A stretch of 64,000 nt of DNA from Alligator mississippiensis (lineage: Eukaryota; Chordata; Crocodylia; Alligatoridae): contig NC_081824.1 of assembly GCF_030867095.1 (NCBI RefSeq), forward strand, positions 351,638,203 to 351,702,202, written 5' to 3'. The position numbers and the translations under genes are program-made. Shown one piece after another: positions 50,642 to 62,400 of this stretch. How positions within the stretch are numbered: the stretch's first letter is position 1; each line of letters opens with the position of its first letter. The notes beneath the pieces were generated by a model. That model was given only the letters and a program-made list of their open reading frames with translations. It was not told where the DNA came from and made no database searches.

Positions 50642-51023
50642 ATCTTAAGTAGGGTTACCATACCTCTGGGTTTTTCCAGACATGTCCTCTTTTTGGATCT
50701 TCCTGATCAGATGTCCAGGAGTTTGGTCAGCTCAGTTTAGAAGTGTTTCCTAGCTTGACCTAGCAAGGAGCTGTTCAGGGCTGGGGGGAGTGGAGGGAGG
50801 GCAACTAGAGGCAGGGCACATATGCGTGATGGCTGGCATGTAGCCAGGCAGGGAGGGTGGTGTGGGAGCAGCCCAAGGAGTCGCATGCAGGTTAGTCTGT
50901 GGGAGGTGGGGGTTGCAGGGCCAGGGCTTGGGGACTATCACGTGCGCGTGCATGCGTGTATGTGTGGAGGGCATGGGTGTGTCTTTTTTTTGGAACTGGA
51001 AATATGGTAATCCTAATTTTAAG
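50642..51023. mobile_element. hAT-like DNA transposon, 366 bp (TAGGGTTACCAT ends)
   Basis: The element is 50650-51015. Start TAGGGTTACCATACCTCTGG matches the inverted end TAGGATTACCATATTTCCAG. Flanks ATCTTAAG (50642-50649) and ATTTTAAG (51016-51023) agree at 7 of 8. It has the same TAGG(G/A)T..CCAT end type as 19218-19393. The interior 50760-50960 is GC-rich. Confidence 0.83.
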
Positions 51024-51833
51024 GACACATTTCCTTAGCAGGAAAGCCATCTTTTAAACCGGTGTTTGCTGTAAACCACTGTATGATTAATACAGTCAGG
51101 TACATTTTAAATGTTGAAAATATAGTGCTTTATATGGTTAGAAAATTGCCTTGTCGCTAGAGTATAGGATAGGATCCTGATATCTATTCCTGGCTCCACA
51201 GAGAATTAAAGCCTGATCTCAGGAAGACTTGCACGCTTCAAGGAGAGCAGTAGCTATGTGGAAAGCTAAGCACCTGAATGAGCCTTTACCTAGGTCCCTG
51301 TGAATAAAGTCAATGGGACTCTTTGCATTCTTGAAGGCTAGATCTTGCACATGGATCTGTGCAGACTGATATGCAATCAGATGGAACAGGAGCTGAGAGG
51401 TGAGCCCTTGTACAAGTCTGACTTCATAAGATTTTGGTTTCAAGTCTGCAGTAGTTTGGGGGAAGGGGAGGAATTCATTGTAACTAATGAAGAAAAGGAA
51501 ATTTAAAAAATCCATGCCTTGAACAAAAATGTGGAACAAATATTAAGTACATGGAAAGCACTCTCAGAGGAAATACAGAAAATAAGGACTGGAGGAGTCC
51601 TGCAAATAGTTTGGTGTGGGCCATGTGCCCAGGTGGAGCACAAGGCCTGGGACGGCCCTTGAGGGCTTAGGGGTTCTGCTTTTAGCATCACGTTAAGGCT
51701 GTTTAGAGTTCATCTCCTTCTGGCAGATAAGCCATTTAGATCTGAGCTGGAAAGGGGCTGAGCTCGGGCATCTCCTGGTGGGCCCAATCCTGCCTGCTCC
51801 AGAGGCAGCAGGACTGGGCCCCAAGCACAGGTG

Positions 51834-52280
51834 GATCTAGGATTTTGAAAAGTGGGGTGCAGATAGCATGGTGCATCATCACACAGAACACAACACACTT
51901 TTCTCCATTTAAAATGAAACTAGAAGCTTTACTGATCTACTAGGGCTCAGGGCTGTATTATTCAGTTTAAGATCAAAGCAACAACAAATATAATTTTATT
52001 GAAAGTATGTTACTTTGCTATATCATATATTGTGCACAAAAGGACAAAAAAAAAACTAGACAAAAATAAGCAAAAGGTGTTGTTTCTTTTGTCCTGTGGT
52101 CATTAGAATTAAATGCACACCTCTTTTTTCAGAGTGATAATGATAAAACCAAATCTAGCTTTCCTGAACAGGTTGACAGTGCAAAGTTTCACTAGGTTAT
52201 TCCCACACCTGAGTTAATATTCACCTGAGTTAATGTTTTCCACACCTAAGTTAAGGTCTTTTAAGCTAGACTTCACAACA
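51834..52280 (+). repeat. Long interspersed repeat, copy B
   Basis: Collinear with 39636-40170 but without the roughly 105-bp AT-rich insertion. Shared landmarks are AGGATTTTGAAAAG, TATTATTCAGTTTAAGA, ACCAAATCTAGCTTTCC and CACACCTAAGTTAAGGT. Confidence 0.6.
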
Positions 52281-52403
52281 GGCTCCAGGGTGGTGACTAG
52301 GAGCCCGTGTGTGGGGAGCAGCTAACAGAGCAGAATGGCAGAGCAAAGGGCAGCTTGATTGGAAGACCATTAAAAACAAAGGAAAGAGGGTCATTAACAC
52401 CCA

Positions 52404-52625
52404 GACAATGAACATCTTGGTTTTCTCTGATTTAGACCCCCCCCCCCCACCCAATTTTTGGATTAAAAAAAGTAAGCCCAAGATCCATGTTTTTTGTGAT
52501 TAAAATGAAATGCCTATCTATCTATCTAGATGTGTAGTAAGTTTTCATTTTAATCACAGAAAAATGTGGATTTGGGGATTACTACTTTTATTCCTGAAAT
52601 TGGGGATTTTTTTTTTTTTTAAGAA
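52404..52625. mobile_element. Two AT-rich repeats in tail-to-tail inversion
   Basis: The plus-strand copy (52410-52515: TTGGTTTTCTCTGATTTAGA, then CAATTTTTGGATTAAAAAAA, then GATTAAAATGAAATGCC) ends in a CTAT microsatellite (52516-52532). A minus-strand copy follows (52540-52620: TTTTCATTTTAATCACAG, then GTGGATTTGGGGATTA). Together they form a large imperfect palindrome. A C run replaces part of the first copy at 52438-52449. Confidence 0.65.
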
Positions 52626-53039
52626 ATGGTTTGTGTCCCAAGCCAAATCAAGTCCAAATCCGTGTGTCAGTCCAGAACCGTAAGTGGCCCTACAACTGGC
52701 AAACATCCTCCACCCCCACCAGGGGCTTTAGATATTTCCAAAGTCTTTTGACAGGCATCCTACGTGCAGGCCCAGTTTCGCCTGCCCTCAGCCGTACGGC
52801 CCCAGGAGCAGCTAGAGAGGAGCCTCCCTTTCCATAAAGTGGGCTTTAAGCCCCAACACCTCGGCGGGTGCTAAACCGTGCCAGAAAAGCAGTTATCCCC
52901 TGGGCACTCAAGGAAAACTACCTGCACGGACCCAGATACGTCCCCTGCCAGGTAGTTTTTTGTCAGAAAAAAAAATCAGGATCCCTGATAACAGCTACGA
53001 AGGCAAGCTAGTTTTCCACCCTGACGGGAGCAGGAATCA

Positions 53040-53640
53040 ACTGCACCCCCTTGGGTGTGTCCGCGGCCCCGAGTCAGGACAGGGGCAAGGTCCGGGGTTG
53101 GGGGGGGCGGGGGGCACTCCTGGAGGGTCGCCGGGGCCTCTCCTTGCCCTGCGAGGTGCAGCCTGCCCGGGCGGGAGAGCAGCGCTGGGGCTGGGGCGGG
53201 CGCAGGGAGCGGCGCCTCCCAGGTGCGGGGCGGGGCGCCCTTCCCGCCCCAGCCAAGGTGCGCGGGCGGGGGAGGCGCAGGGCAGCGCTGCTCGGCGTGG
53301 AGGAGGCGGCGGCGCTGCAGCTTGAGGAGAGCGCCCGGGAAGGGCTAGAGCCGAGCCGAGCCCCGGGTGCGGGGCAGCGACCGCGCTGAGCTGGAGGGAC
53401 CCGCGGCCCTGGCCCGCCATGGAGGAGCGCGGCGGCGCCGGGCAGGAGGCTGGGAGCTGGCAGTACAGGTAGGGCGGCCGCTGCCTAAGTTTCCCTGCCC
53501 GCGAGGAGCGGCGGCGGCCGGGGGACCCATGGCCCTGCGGCTCCGTCTCCCCGCGGGGGCTGCTCCGGCTGGAGCGCGGGGAGCGCAGGTGCGGCCGGCT
53601 CGGCTCGGTTGGGAAACCTCGGGGGCAGGGGGCAAAGCAC
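53040..53640 (+). promoter_or_regulatory. GRTP1: CpG island / GRTP1 promoter and 5' UTR
   Basis: CG dinucleotides become dense here, unlike the CpG-poor GC-rich repeat blocks elsewhere, and GC content is very high. No TATA box was seen near the first coding exon. The start codon at 53419 lies inside the island. This is the usual layout of a vertebrate CpG-island promoter; the exact transcription start cannot be placed from sequence. Long open frames on both strands across the island are due to GC content. Confidence 0.8.
53419..53468 (+). CDS. GRTP1: GRTP1 coding exon 1
   Basis: ATG in a good initiation context (CCCGCCATGG) inside the CpG island begins MEERGGAGQEAGSWQY and ends at AG before donor GTAGGG (53469). 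The two leftover bases join the first base of 56285 to make an arginine codon, so the phase is right. GRTP1 (growth hormone-regulated TBC protein 1) is a Rab-GAP-type TBC protein. The first residues of this family vary between species, so the start is supported by context and phase rather than by conservation. Confidence 0.8.
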
Positions 53641-56284
53641 GATTCGCCCCGACCCCCAAATATTTTGTATGTGTGTATCATATATAGCTGGACACCTGGG
53701 GTCCTACAGCCACCTTTCCCCTCTGAGGAAAGAATACATCCATACTTTAAGAGGAGACTAGACAAGCACCTGGCTGGGGTCAGCCAGCTCTTTTCTGCCC
53801 AGGGCAGGGGGTCAGACTCGATGATCTACTAAGGTCCCTTCCAACCCTAACAATTGCCTGCCTTCTTTCTTTCCTTCCGCCTATCTATCGATTTGTATAG
53901 ATAAATAGGTAGGGGTGTGTGTGTGTATCCAGAGGGGGAAAAGTGGCTGTGGGACCCCAGGGCTTGGGTGTCCAGCCCTTGGAAAGAGGCTGTATTTCCT
54001 GGCTGGGGACTAGACACTTCGCTAGTCTGGACTCCTCTAGTTGCAGCAGCCTCTCAGCAGGCAGAGAGGTGAGAGAGACACCCTAGGGACCGCTTTGTAG
54101 GAGAGCAGGCTTTGGGAGCAAGAACCTGGTGTTGAGCTGCCAGGGTGAGCTCCCCTGCTCTGTCCCTTCCAGAGGCGCTGAACTGCGGTCCCGGCATTGG
54201 CAGATGGGTTCTGTTTTATTTGGAAGAGCTTCAGGAGGCGCGGCTGAATGCTGGCAGACTTACTCTCCTGTGTCATTCTCTACCGAGAGGCACAGCACAC
54301 TTGTGTGTGGCCCTGTTCATAGACAGTACAGGAAGGCTGCAGATAATAAATACAACGATGTGACACTTTGCTACAGTGAAACAGAGCCACTGTGAAAGCA
54401 CCATGTGAAACAAAGCTCAGAAGCCTATTGTGTTGGTGGAGAGGGAGTAGAGAGGCTCACGGGGGTCAGAAACTCAGCAAGGGAATGAGTGCCTAGAAAT
54501 AATGACAGAGATTGCCCTAGTCACAAGTTTGCTCTCTGTCTCCTGAAAGTTTGGAGACTGGGTGAGGAAGCTTTGCCAGTGTCATTCTGTCCGTTTCCCA
54601 TCTGTGACACATTGGAACAAGGAATCTGTTACAGATAAAGTCAAATGGCTTTGACGCATGCAGCCTCAGCTGAAAAGAATATCTTAAAATCTGGGACAGC
54701 CCTCCCCTGCCCTCCCCACAGGATTTCTGATCATGTCAAGGCTCTGAGGAGAGGAAATAATGCAGTTTTTAAAAGCAAATGCTTGGAGATGTCTGCTTCC
54801 CAGCAAGCAGACTGAGTTAGAAAATGAATTTGCATCTTCATCTCGCATAACTGGAATCCTAAACATGCATTTGTGTTGAAGTGTTAGCTCTGTTTTTAAT
54901 TGTCACAATGCTGTACGTGTGCTAAAGTTAATTATTATCCAGTTCAGGAATATAAAAAATAGTAATAGCCCCCCAAAAACCTTCTGTCCTCTGGTTAAGA
55001 ACAAAATAGAAATAAGTGAGTCTACAAACTGTACAGCTGGTTCTTGGTGTTTATCTCTAATGTAATGCTGCTTTGGCCCAGCCTTTTGTCTCCTATCAAG
55101 TAGTCAGCATACAGTTAAAAAGATGATCTTTCTTACTGCCAGTTCAGTGAATTCAGTCTGGGATTTGAATGTTAGGTGCTACTTTTTCTGACCCACTGGT
55201 GAAGAGGTTCATGGAGTCAGAATCACCTGTACAGTCCATTGTCCTTACTGGAGGTTGCCCAGATGTAACCAAGAGCCACATTTTTCCTTAGAGCTGGAGT
55301 TTAGCTCTTGATATCGTGAAGTTTCCTTCTGCATGGACAAACTTCTGTGTCCTCTGAAAACCCCATTGAGTTCAGGGAAGCTTTGTGGTTGTGTTCACTT
55401 ATGCAAAAAGCATCTTGCAGATTTGGGGTCATCAATGTAATTGATTTTTCTTGATACAAGTAAAATAATAAGGAAAAAAATATTTTTGACTTGGAATCCA
55501 AATCACTGTTAAATTACAGTTCTTCAATACTAATTGGAACAAAAATAGTACTAATTGCTATAAATAAAATGAATACATCTGAAATCACATGCACACGTAC
55601 ACACATGGTAGGACAGGGCACCTTAGAGACTAACTAGTTCAGAGAAGCAGGAGCTTTTGTATTTGATCCCATGCAATGAAAGGACAATGCAGAGGATCTG
55701 TTGGAGAGGGTAGTAAAGACTGCTGCTATACAGTGGCTTTTCTAGCTACTAAACTTTAAAGAGAGCTATGTAACTTTGTCACATTGTTACAAAAAATAGC
55801 ACCTTCTAAAGGTCATTCTTGTAATTGAATATATTTCTACAGGCTTCCCCCCACCCCTCAACACAGAACTGTCTTTGTGGAAAAACTAATATTGCAGCAT
55901 TGAACCAGACAGGCTCGCCCTTGCAGCATGTACTGCTGCTTTTTTAATGGCCTGTCATTCTCTGCACCCATGAATAAAAACTTTTTATTTTTAAATTGGC
56001 ATGATTTAAATCATTTTTCTACAAAATGGATCTTCCTGTCTGAACCTTCATAGCAAAACCAAAAGCAGTGGAGGCAGAGATTGACCATAAATTGCATACA
56101 TTCCAGTTGTTCATTTTAGCAGTTATGATGTAGCAGGGAGCGGGTAGGAATGTGTCAATTTTATTTTCCTGAGTTACTTTTTAGATTATCACCTATAAAT
56201 TAGTGTTAATAATGTATACTTGCATATTTTGAATTGTGAATTTGGAAAAAAATAAGCATAACAATAACTTCTCTTATATTGCAG
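53469..56284 (+). other. GRTP1: GRTP1 intron 1
   Basis: A 2.8-kb intron with donor GTAGGG and acceptor TATATTGCAG. It contains a CR1 tail (53740-53854), a short GT run (53913-53925) and otherwise no feature I recognise. Confidence 0.75.
53740..53854 (+). mobile_element. CR1 LINE 3' end in GRTP1 intron 1
   Basis: AGGAGACTAGACAAGCACCT (ORF2 C-terminus), then CAGGGGGTCAGACTCGATGA, then AAGGTCCCTTCCAACCC: the CR1 3' end, about 100 bp downstream of the CpG island. The remainder is absent. Confidence 0.88.
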
Positions 56285-56436
56285 AGTTGATTCCTATGGG
56301 TTTGAAAGGCCAGAAGATTTTGATTATGTGACGTACGAAGAATTCTTTTCCAGGTATCTTGTGATACTCACTAGGAGAGCAATAAAGTGGTCCAAGCTTC
56401 TAAAGGGGAAGAATAGTATACAGAAAAGTTTAAAAG
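56285..56436 (+). CDS. GRTP1: GRTP1 coding exon 2
   Basis: The exon is bounded by acceptor TATATTGCAG and donor GTGAGT (56437). It encodes, after the junction arginine, VDSYGFERPEDFDYVTYEEF, then LTRRAIKWSKLL and a short KGKNSIQKSLK segment, ending in phase 1. YGFERPEDFD and LTRRAIKW are characteristic of the N-terminus of GRTP1/TBC1D6 just before the TBC domain. The next exon (expected to begin V-K-R, opening the TBC domain) was not found in the rest of the window. Known role: TBC proteins promote GTP hydrolysis by Rab GTPases; the specific Rab for GRTP1 is not certain. Confidence 0.93.
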
Positions 56437-59400
56437 GTGAGTTGCAAGCTGAATGATTCACATTTAGCTCTGATAAAATGCAATTTTGAGGGTAGACTTT
56501 AAGTTTAAATTGGCTCATGGTTAAGAATGCTTAATTCTACCCATCTTTCTGCTTAAAGTAATAATATACGGAACATTCAGTAATAACACATCAACAAATG
56601 TGCTGTGGTTTTAGGGATAATCAGCTTGATTTAAAGTTCCTAAGGGAGTCATCCTGCTTGACATGCATCATGATATTAAACATTATATGCATAAGCAAGA
56701 TGGATTATACCTGTGAGAGACCAGAATTTGACTGTTGTCTACTTTTTTGTTGTCTACTATTCTGTGCTTGCTTCTACTGAGATATGCCATACAGTTGGGT
56801 GCAATAGAAAGTGTGAAGAGATGATTCTTAGGTGCAAGGATAGATGGGGAGTTTGTGTTTGAAGGGATCAGCTGACTTCCCTGAACATTCCCATGGTACC
56901 ACTTGGCCACTCTGCATGTACTAACTCTAGTCTAAGCAGCAGCTTAGGTGTCTCAGTGCAGGCAGGTTTATTAGCTGTAGCAAAAGCTGGGTGAATGGCT
57001 GTATTGCTGTCTCTTCCTCAGCTAGAACTAGTGTCTTCCCCATGCCTAGCAGCAGGACTACGATGGGGAGAGGCAGTGCATGGGCTTGGGAGTAGAAGAC
57101 ATTGAATGTGGGGTGGCAGGAGGGCTATAGAGCAGGTAGGAGTCAGGAATGCGTAGGGGGCTGGAAGTGGGCCAGGGGATTAAAGGGTGAGAACCATTGG
57201 TGTAGAAGAGTCTAGGGTGTCCCAGGTTGTACTCATAGGTTGCATCCAGATGAGCTTGGGCATGCGGTTTGTGGTGCCACAGACAGGTTGCATACACTGC
57301 ATATGCAGGCATTCTCTGCACTGCTACTTAAACCCTCCCCCTCCCCCGGTGCTGACCCCAGGAGATCCTGGAGTTAAAAAAGCCCATGCCAAAAAAGTGA
57401 GGCAGCTCACGTGGCGGCAGCAGATGCCATCAAAAACAAGCCGCTTGCCAGCTGCTGAGTAGGCTCTCTGCTGCAGGAGCACCAGGGCTGCAACTCCAGG
57501 AAGCCCCCAGGACCTCAGGTAAGGCTGTTTGGGTGCTGGCCTCAGCCTCCTCTGCTCTACTCAGGGTAAACTGCCACACACCAGAGTGCACATGGCACAG
57601 GCATTCCCCAGGGATGAGTAGTAGCGGCACAAGGTGTGCCACTGCTACTTGTCCCTGAGAAATGCATTTCCTGCTCATGGGGATGTGTCATTAGGTTTGT
57701 CATTGATTCCTTCTGTGACTCCTTGCAAAATGCTTTAGTTTCCTTTTCCTTTTTTATCTCCTTTATGAAATGGGTTTAAGGCTAAAAGGCATTATGTATG
57801 TGCTAAGACCCAATACTACTTTTTATTTTATTTAGAAAATGTTTAACATTAACACAGGAACTGGATGCAAAGACTCAGGGAGATATGGGACTTTTAATAG
57901 GTAGTCTAAGAATCAGGAAAGCATTTAGTGGTAGTTCACTATATAAAAGTGTAGGTGAGGAGGTGGAGTCTGCATGTTCTCGTCCTTTCCATGCTGAATT
58001 TTTTCCATGTAAACTTCTAAATATCCCCATTTGCTCTTATTGATGTATCCAGTTTGTCTGCTCCAGGTATCCTGTTTGAATCGGGCACCACTTATGAGAG
58101 CTCCAAAAGGACATTAAATATTTTCCCTGTTCTACTTGTATCCTCTTTAAGGGCCACTAGATATACCTGAATCCTCAGAGGCGTGCTTCAGAACTAGGCT
58201 GTGCTTGGTTTTTTTGAGAGTTTGTTGCAGTAGCAAGAGTAGGTTGGTTAGTACTGAGAGACAGGTGTATGTATGTTAGGATAAAGAGACTGTACAATTT
58301 TGAGACTGAAAAACACTGGTAGTCTTGGATCAAATATTGCATGTGTGTTTGCTCGCATGCATGCTCTCTTTCCCCCCCCCCCTTTTGTAAATTTAAATGT
58401 TTTTGTTTAAGTGTTTGAGTTTAATACAGGGGTAACTGAAATGGTATTAATTTTTAATGAGATTTAGGCTTATGCAGAGTTCAGAGGAAAATACCTTTAA
58501 CCTTTAAGGCTACTTCTTTGTTTCTGTAAAATGTGCAAACTCTTAATCTGTTAAAAATTTTAGTATTTCCTGTTACATGGTAGAGTGTTTTCTCTCAGTA
58601 CTGAATTTTGTCCCATTCATATTAATTTTCCAGAAATTAACTTCCTAGTTTTGCAATGTAGGCTTCTCTTTCAGTTATGTTCCTAGATACTGTGGAGATA
58701 AGCATGGTTTATACATGCCCTTTCATCTTTTTCTCATGCAAAACTGCAGCAAGCTCACTCCGACTCTTCTTGATCCCCATATTGCTGAAAGTTCAAACTC
58801 CCAGTATCAGCATCAGCTCCTATAGTAGTGATAGTTCTTACTACTTACAAGGATCATCTGTATCACAGTTGTAAAAAGTCTGCTGCTGTTAGTAGAGTAT
58901 GGGTTCTATTTGACCTGACGAGTGGCTGAAACATCCATTACTATTTTTTTTAACAAAACTTAATCAAAACTGCAGACTATAAGACTTCTCACATAATTAT
59001 TGAGAGAGGTGACTGGTACAGGAATGCAGCTGCAATGAGGCAGTATGGGTTACGAGTCACAGCAAGCACGTATTATTACAACAAATTTTGCATGTTGTAT
59101 TGTCCAGAGTTATTTCCCACCTTTAGTAATTTTAGGATATCAGAACAGAAAAGTGGCAGATTACTTTTAATATGTAAACTACTGATGTGTTGTTTTAAAT
59201 AGTTGTCTCTAGGTATTTGTACAAGGATCAATTATGTCTGTGGTGTATTCCTACCCTCGAGACAGAAACATGCAAGTCAGGAGTTGGCAGCCTACAGTCC
59301 ATGGAACCGTCAGATCTGGCCCACAAACACAGAGTTTTAGTGGCATTCAATCACAGATGGGGGCCAGCAGCAGGTGCTCTTCCTGTGCTACCCTGGGAAT

Positions 59401-62400
59401 GAGCACTGGTAGTGGCCAAGTCATAGCACCTACCCAACCTCCTACCTCTGACGTAGGGTGGATTATTCCAGCCTGCAGCCAGAAGAGGCTGCCTACCTCT
59501 GATGTAAGTAGTTAGCATAGGGGTTGGCAATGTTTTTGAGCAGAGTGCCAAAAACACCTGCAACCTTGATTTGTAAGATGTTGTTATGGCAGGGGAGCCC
59601 AATCCATGTTGTGGCAGTTCAGCCCTTGCCCCCTCCCTGCTGTCCACCGCAAGCTGTGTGCGCCAAACAAAATGCCTTTGCATGCCACACTCGGGGACCT
59701 GTGCCAGGGGTTGCCTACCCCTGCGTTAGCAGTTTGTATGGATGGCCTTATATTGAAGTATCACTTTTTCATTGGAATGCAAATTGGAAACTCCATCTTT
59801 TAATGCTCTGAATGCCAGTGAGCTGATCTAGTCGAGATAGCTCATAATTCAGTATTAGCCTGATACTTAATTTTGTTTCCCTGGTGTTCTAGAGGAGACT
59901 GAACTGCTGATCCCAATAATTTCTCTTCCAACTGTAAACTGATCCCAAACTCATGGCAAGAGGTGCTTTTAATTTACAGTGCTTCCTTAGACTTTCCCTG
60001 AGAACCTACACAGTCTAGAACCTCCTTTTCGTAAATCACTGGTGAGATGTAAGGCCCTATCGGGACACATTGTGATCACCATCACCAGACCTCAAATACT
60101 ACTCTGCATATGATCTTTTTAGCTTTACACCCATTTGTCCTCAGGCCCTAAAATAATCTCATAATTCCTTTGATTTCTGCCAGGATGAACAGGAAGGAGG
60201 TATGACTTGTGATGTGTATTCCTAGCTAGGATATGTGACGCATTCATGTGGTGATCTGTTGCATGTGGCTGCCTCGTGTCTGAGATGACACATGTACATG
60301 CATGTTTTTGTTCTGCATGCCAGAAAATTAATTTAGCTGTTTTAGCCACAGTGGCAAAGTCCCATCTCCTGTTAGTGCTGATCATAAAGTTTGAGAGAGG
60401 AAGGTGTTATGAGTTTTGAGCATCATTTTGTTTGCTTGTTGTTCTTTATCCAGTTCATCATGTTGTCCTAGCTATTTCAGCCCTGCTGTCTTATTTTAAT
60501 TTGTTCTCTATCTTTAGTTCTCTTTGTCTTTTTCATGTGCACAGATCCCACTGTCAGTTGACTCGACTGTTGTGATTTATTTCTGCTTTCACCTGTTCAG
60601 CTGCTGTGGGAGCTGTGCTTTCTTTGCAGTGTTGCAAAGTCAGCTTGCTGCTTTTATGCACATTTACAGGTGGGCAACAAGCACCAATAGTCCAATTCTG
60701 GAGCCTGATGAGGCCTTTTAAAGTATTCCAGTTCCTACCTGGCCTGTGAATATTTAGGAAATTCAAGTTATTGCCTTGTTGCCAAAAATTCCTGGTAACA
60801 AGAGGTAATTATTGTAAACCTTATCAGCCTCTGAATACTTGCAAATACTGTGAGTTGTACTTTGGAAGAAAGTCTGTTGTGGTTTGAGAGCACAAAAACA
60901 TATTTGTGAGGCCAGGCTTGTCAGTCTGCTACTCATCAGAAATGCCCTAGCAAAAGCTGAATGAATGCATAAGCTTTTCCCATTCAATGCTAGCTTGTTG
61001 ACTAGACTGGATGTTCTTAGAGGACAAAGTTTTCATTTGTCCTTTAACTTCTAAGTACATGGAAATAACTTTCATGGTCACTCGCATCAAAGAAAAAAAA
61101 GCTGTACAGTCCAAACCACTCTTTAAAATGCATTGACTTTTGTTTACAGTTTCACTTATCTATCCTTAAGAATTGAATGAAAAAATGATATACAATAGTT
61201 GTATTATTTTAAGTCACATTGAGGCTATGGAATAAACCATGTGTACGCTCTAATAAATGTGCTACTGCTAAGTGTTTATCTATACCATCTTCAGATAGAT
61301 TCATAACTGCAGCTTTTATTGTTGTCTTGGATTGTTTGTTCCTGAAATGTATTACTTTTGGTATTTATTTTTTATTTCTGCCTTTTTTTCTCTTTGAGCC
61401 ACTTAAACTCTCAACTGTAATTACATTTTTAGTTTAGTTTCCACTTTTTCTGTACTCTGAAATACACCTTTAAGCTTCAAACTTTTTTCAAAGGTAGCAG
61501 ACCAGTTCCAGCACTTAAAAAAAAAAAAAGATGGTATTGGAAACTGAAACAACTGGAGCATTCTTGGTTTTGATTACAAAAGGTGGGGTGAGATGGGAGT
61601 GGTGGAGGGAGAGAGGAAGGAAGAGGTTTTAGAGAAAATAAAAACTATTTTCCATCTTGTGTTTGGCTATAATTGGAACGCCAAGTGTATACAAGGCCAA
61701 CTTTTGCTTTTTCTGTGATGTATTAATAATGAAATAAGCAACTCTTTTAATTCCTTATTCTGGTCTTCTGGTTTCATCTCTGTTTTAGCCTTTATTTCTC
61801 GAGGTTGCTAGTGTTCTCAACACTTAAGTTGTGATTTTTATATGTAGAAATACCCTGCAAATATAAAATACTGCATAAGAGAACTTTAATAATATTTTTG
61901 GATTTTTTTTGTTATGCATTTAATGATGTTTTCACATGACTGCCTAAAACCACATCCTAGGGAGATATTTGTGGAAGAGCATGACCAGTATGTCTTCTTT
62001 CAGAGAAGTGAAGTTTTTATCATTAAAGGAAAAGTGCCAACTTAGAAATCACGCGTTAGTTTTTTTTTATTGCTCTTATTAGAAATAATAAATTTTTAAA
62101 TAAATATTTGAGAAACAGTATTTTTTGTAATTTTTTTTCTAATTTTGCTTGCTTTGACTATATGCAAAGTACTGTTAAGCACTCACTTTCCTCCATTGGT
62201 TGGGCAAATCTTTCTTGGTATTAAACAGAGGAAAATATATGAACATCATTTGATGTGACTCAAAATTCCCCAAAACTGACATCAGAATCCAGAAGCAAAT
62301 GCAGTGGAACAGATTTGTTTGGTTAAATTGTCTACATTTCAGGTTGGGTAGTACCTTTTCACTAACATTACACAAGCAGGTTTTTCCTGGTCAGACTCGG

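Noticed and set aside
53037-53765. Minus-strand 242-residue open frame across the CpG island
   Set aside because: CpG-rich DNA has few stop codons; it overlaps GRTP1 exon 1 and has no conserved feature. A divergent transcript cannot be excluded, but coding is unsupported.
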